Assembly: GCF_000003605.2 (NCBI RefSeq)
Contig: NW_003155286.1
Location: 14,139-24,558, forward strand
Source: Saccoglossus kowalevskii
Taxonomy: Eukaryota > Hemichordata > Enteropneusta > Harrimaniidae
Direction of reading: 5' to 3'
Length of the DNA stretch: 10,420 bases
Shown: one piece after another, positions 8,185 through 10,420 of the stretch
Position numbering within the stretch: the stretch's first letter is position 1
Layout: every line of letters begins with the position of its first letter
The notes under the pieces: generated by a model
Told to the model about the DNA's origin: nothing
Seen by the model: only the letters and a program-made list of their open reading frames with translations
Databases searched by the model: none
Translations under genes and position numbers: made by a program

Positions 8185-9136
8185 GCAGTAAAAACTCTTT
8201 TCAGTTTTTAATAGTACCATTCAGTGCTGCAAAATACTGCCAGATACAGCTACATTTGCAGTATTGATTCTAAAATTACCAAGCATAACAAATCTATCCA
8301 AGCAAGGCGTAGTGGGAATTTTACAAATGTTCTATGGAGCAAATAGTTGGAATCACATTTAGATTTAGGATCCGATGGATAAGTGCAGTTCAGAGAAAAT
8401 GGGTTACAACATTTGCAAGTTTGGTTATTTACATATTGAGTAAACAATTACACGTCTGTCCAACAACGTGAAAAAATCAATATACTGAATATAAATCAAT
8501 CACAACACGATAAAGGACAAATTATATATTCACGGTATAAATATATGCTTATATTTTGGTTCAGTTAAATTACCAGATTGGTATGACATCCTGAGACATT
8601 TTTTATTATATTTCAAGATCTTATTTGAAATTCATGAAAACAAAAATACATTATAGTATGGTGTTTTTAATTTCCCTTGTGTTGTTTATTGTAACGAAAT
8701 ATGGTAACAGCTTGTGTTATCAATTGAAAGTAATTATTATTTAATTAAAACTACTCATGTTATTGCTAAATGAATTATTTCAAGTTCATAAAAGCATCAT
8801 TGCCATGACAACTTTATTAGATTTGAAAATGCTAGCAATATACACAATTTGTGAAAGTTAAAATATTATTAACATGGTATTATCTATAATAATATTCAAT
8901 GTTCCTTTTTTATGTTTTCTTTAACAAATACTATTAGAATTACAATATATTTTATAATTACATTACTCATGTCTGCCTGTGAAACTAAATATGATTCATT
9001 CGTTTATATCATACATATGTATATAAAGTGTTAAACTGAGCACAAATAGAAACAGAATGTCGGTTAATAATAACCTTCTAAAGTAGATTCCAAATATGAA
9101 AAGAAAAATATTCACACATGCTATGATTCATTTAAA
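8185..9136. repeat. Dispersed repeat family A, copy 5 (longest, internally deleted)
   Basis: 8185-8460 aligns with 2700-2990 of copy 3 and 8480-9136 aligns with 105-735 of copy 1, so this copy joins both halves of the family. At about 8465-8480 it jumps from sequence matching about 2995 to sequence matching about 3245, a deletion of about 240 bases relative to copy 3. The right end, after TTCACACATGCTATGATTC near 9110-9128, coincides with the end of copy 1. A combined consensus would be about 1.2 kb. Minus-strand frames at 8250-8447 and 9148-9339 (the latter just past the repeat) lack ATG starts and encode nothing recognisable. Confidence 0.85.
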
Positions 9137-9263
9137 CACATACACATTTAACATAAATTTGAATTTACAAAAATGTGTACCAGAAATAGCTTATTAGAAT
9201 CAAGTGAAAGCTGATAGGTCAGCGCTACCATAGTAACGTTCAATAGTAACACAATATGTGACA

Positions 9264-9282
9264 TACGTGTACGTGATACGTG
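9264..9282 (+). promoter_or_regulatory. Triple TACGTG cluster
   Basis: TACGTG occurs at 9264-9269, 9270-9275 and 9277-9282, the first two directly abutting. The ACGTG core is the hypoxia-response and bHLH-PAS type core, and CpG is otherwise rare nearby. No promoter or gene is visible beside it, so a regulatory role is only a possibility; a short slippage repeat explains it equally well. Confidence 0.3.
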
Positions 9283-9501
9283 TAACAACTGATATTCAGC
9301 ATTCCTGTAAATAAAATATGCATAATTTGTAAAAAACAAATAATAACTGCAAAAATTTTATAAAATAGCAATTGCCAAAATCAAAACTACCTCACGTTTG
9401 AAAGTTGAATGTGTTAAAATGGCCTTAATCAATCTATTACTAAGCAAAAAATAGAATTTGAATTGCAGAATGAGTAAGAATAGATGGAGTCAACGATTGG
9501 A

Positions 9502-9639
9502 GATGGCCACCATTTTTTTACTAATGGGTTGCCTATTTTGTGTCGGTTATGAATATAATTGATGAATTGAACTGTCCAATAGAACATGTATGTTCAATGT
9601 CTCTCGTTCAGATGTTTACAATCCAAAATGGCTGCCATA
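9502..9639. repeat. Pair of inverted ATGGC-type motifs, possible tiny MITE
   Basis: The left motif ATGGCCACCATTTT (9503-9516) and the reverse complement of the right motif, ATGGCAGCCATTTT (right motif at 9625-9638), match at 12 of 14 positions, so they face each other about 110 bases apart. ATTG occurs immediately right of the right motif (9639-9642) and, three bases removed, left of the left one (9496-9499). This could be a short inverted-repeat element, or two YY1-like sites (AAAATGGC/GCCAT) in opposite orientation. No second copy is seen in the window. Confidence 0.25.
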
Positions 9640-10043
9640 TTGACTGACATTTGCATATCATATATGCAATCAAAATATACTTTATAAACATTGTAAATTC
9701 GGGTGAAATTAGCTTAGTGACACAACTAGTAGGTGATATGATTTGTTCTTCAATAACTATGCTATTATTAGCCATAAAACAAGATAAGAAATTATAATCT
9801 AAAATAAACTAAATAATTTAATTTCCATTCAGATTCGTTATCACAACATACATAATAATTTCTGTCATTATTCTGCATGTCTATAAATTACATCAACAGT
9901 TAAGGCATTGAGTCCATACCATACTTTATATAGATCAGTATGAATAACTTGTTATCACATGATTCAACAAAAATCTAAAACTGAATACAGTTCACTGTTT
10001 GTCAAGTTGAACCAGTTATAGCAAGAATGTTAGACAATTCATG

Positions 10044-10419
10044 TTAAACAACATCTTCATCCATGTCCGTATCATCAGCTCCATACAAGTTTTCACCATA
10101 AGTGACATCTTCATCTTCCTGTCCATCTGCGATTGATGTTTCATTTGACAGATTGAGAGCTCTTTAGATATCAGTTGTCATCTGATCTCTATCATACCAT
10201 TTGATTTGATACACACCATCAACCAGGCGCCAACAATGCCCATCAGTGAATGATCACATCCTTTTTCTACATTAATGAAACGTAGTTTGCCCTCACCAAC
10301 TGCTTCAGCAGACTTGAAAACATGGAGTATATAATTTGGGTTAACACCTTTGATGGAATCTAGGGGTCATCCAAACACGTTGGAGCATATATTTTTTCAT
10401 GAACATCATATACGAGCTT
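10044..10419 (-). pseudogene. Decayed protein-coding fragment with acidic C-terminus (continues past right edge)
   Basis: Read on the minus strand from the right edge, protein-like sequence runs through three successive frames. The first is 10419-10363 (KLVYDVHEKIYAPTCLDDP). The second, from about 10366, begins DSIKGVNPNYILHVFKSAEA and continues FINVEKG. The third is 10253-10044, with TDGHCWRLVDGVYQIKWYDRD then an acidic tail ending TDMDEDVV before a TAA at 10046-10044. That last segment is interrupted by an in-frame TAA at 10166-10164. Frame shifts fall near 10363-10366 and near 10255. Composition differs sharply from the surrounding AT-rich DNA, and the acidic C-terminus followed by a stop looks like a genuine protein end. 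CpG is scarce. I do not recognise the family; a transposon-encoded ORF or a dead host gene copy are both possible. Introns could in principle explain one frame change, but no splice sites are obvious. Confidence 0.6.
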
Positions 10420-10420
10420 G

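Larger units (their letters stand above)
9137..10040. other. Mostly featureless stretch with a few short motifs
   Basis: No gene is visible between the end of family A copy 5 and the coding remnant at the right edge. Short items inside it are listed separately: a TACGTG cluster and inverted ATGGC-type motifs. There is also a POU octamer-like ATTTGCAT at 9649-9656 overlapping a dyad TTGCATA/TATGCAA (9651-9669). 9700-10040 is plain AT-rich sequence. Confidence 0.5.

Noticed and set aside
8250-8447. Minus-strand frame of 65 codons in family A copy 5
   Set aside because: It starts on TTG, lies wholly in repeat sequence, and has no recognisable protein features.
9148-9339. Minus-strand frame of 63 codons
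   Set aside because: It starts on TTG and its hydrophobic composition is what AT-rich DNA gives by chance; no supporting context.
1-10420. CRISPR array, bacterial operon, phage or other defence-type system
   Set aside because: There are no regularly spaced identical short repeats, no clustered long frames, and no ribosome-binding or terminator layout. The window reads as repeat-rich animal intergenic DNA.

Overview
The window looks like AT-rich, gene-poor nuclear DNA from an animal, most plausibly a marine invertebrate. By eye it is about 30% GC. It has no compact bacterial-style gene layout, no long open frames and no rRNA or tRNA, but many diverged repeat copies and at least one decayed coding fragment. 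The species cannot be named from the sequence. I see no intact gene whose function I can recognise.

Layout: 1-735 is a copy of a dispersed repeat (family A). 740-1810 is a distinct CpG-rich segment with several CRE-like sites and one short minus-strand ORF with coding-like composition (1590-1772), possibly a promoter or first-exon region or a foreign insertion. 2085-3830 holds at least three more family A segments in the same orientation. 3831-5647 is AT-rich and apparently empty. 5648-7068 is a tandem duplication of a roughly 710-bp unit (family B). Its first third is almost identical between copies and the rest is clearly more diverged, and a remnant of that conserved part lies at 7616-7690. 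8185-9136 is another long family A copy carrying an internal deletion. 9137-10040 is mostly featureless, with a triple TACGTG cluster and a pair of inverted ATGGC-type motifs. 10044-10419 is a minus-strand coding remnant, broken by two frame changes and a stop, that runs off the right edge.

The genes do not form a working unit. The supported content is repeat biology: two unrelated non-coding repeat families, one dispersed and one in tandem, plus a degraded protein-coding fragment that may be transposon-derived. I found no convincing evidence of a new functional system. The items most worth checking are the CpG-rich island, the uneven divergence in the tandem pair, and the identity of the broken reading frame at the right edge.
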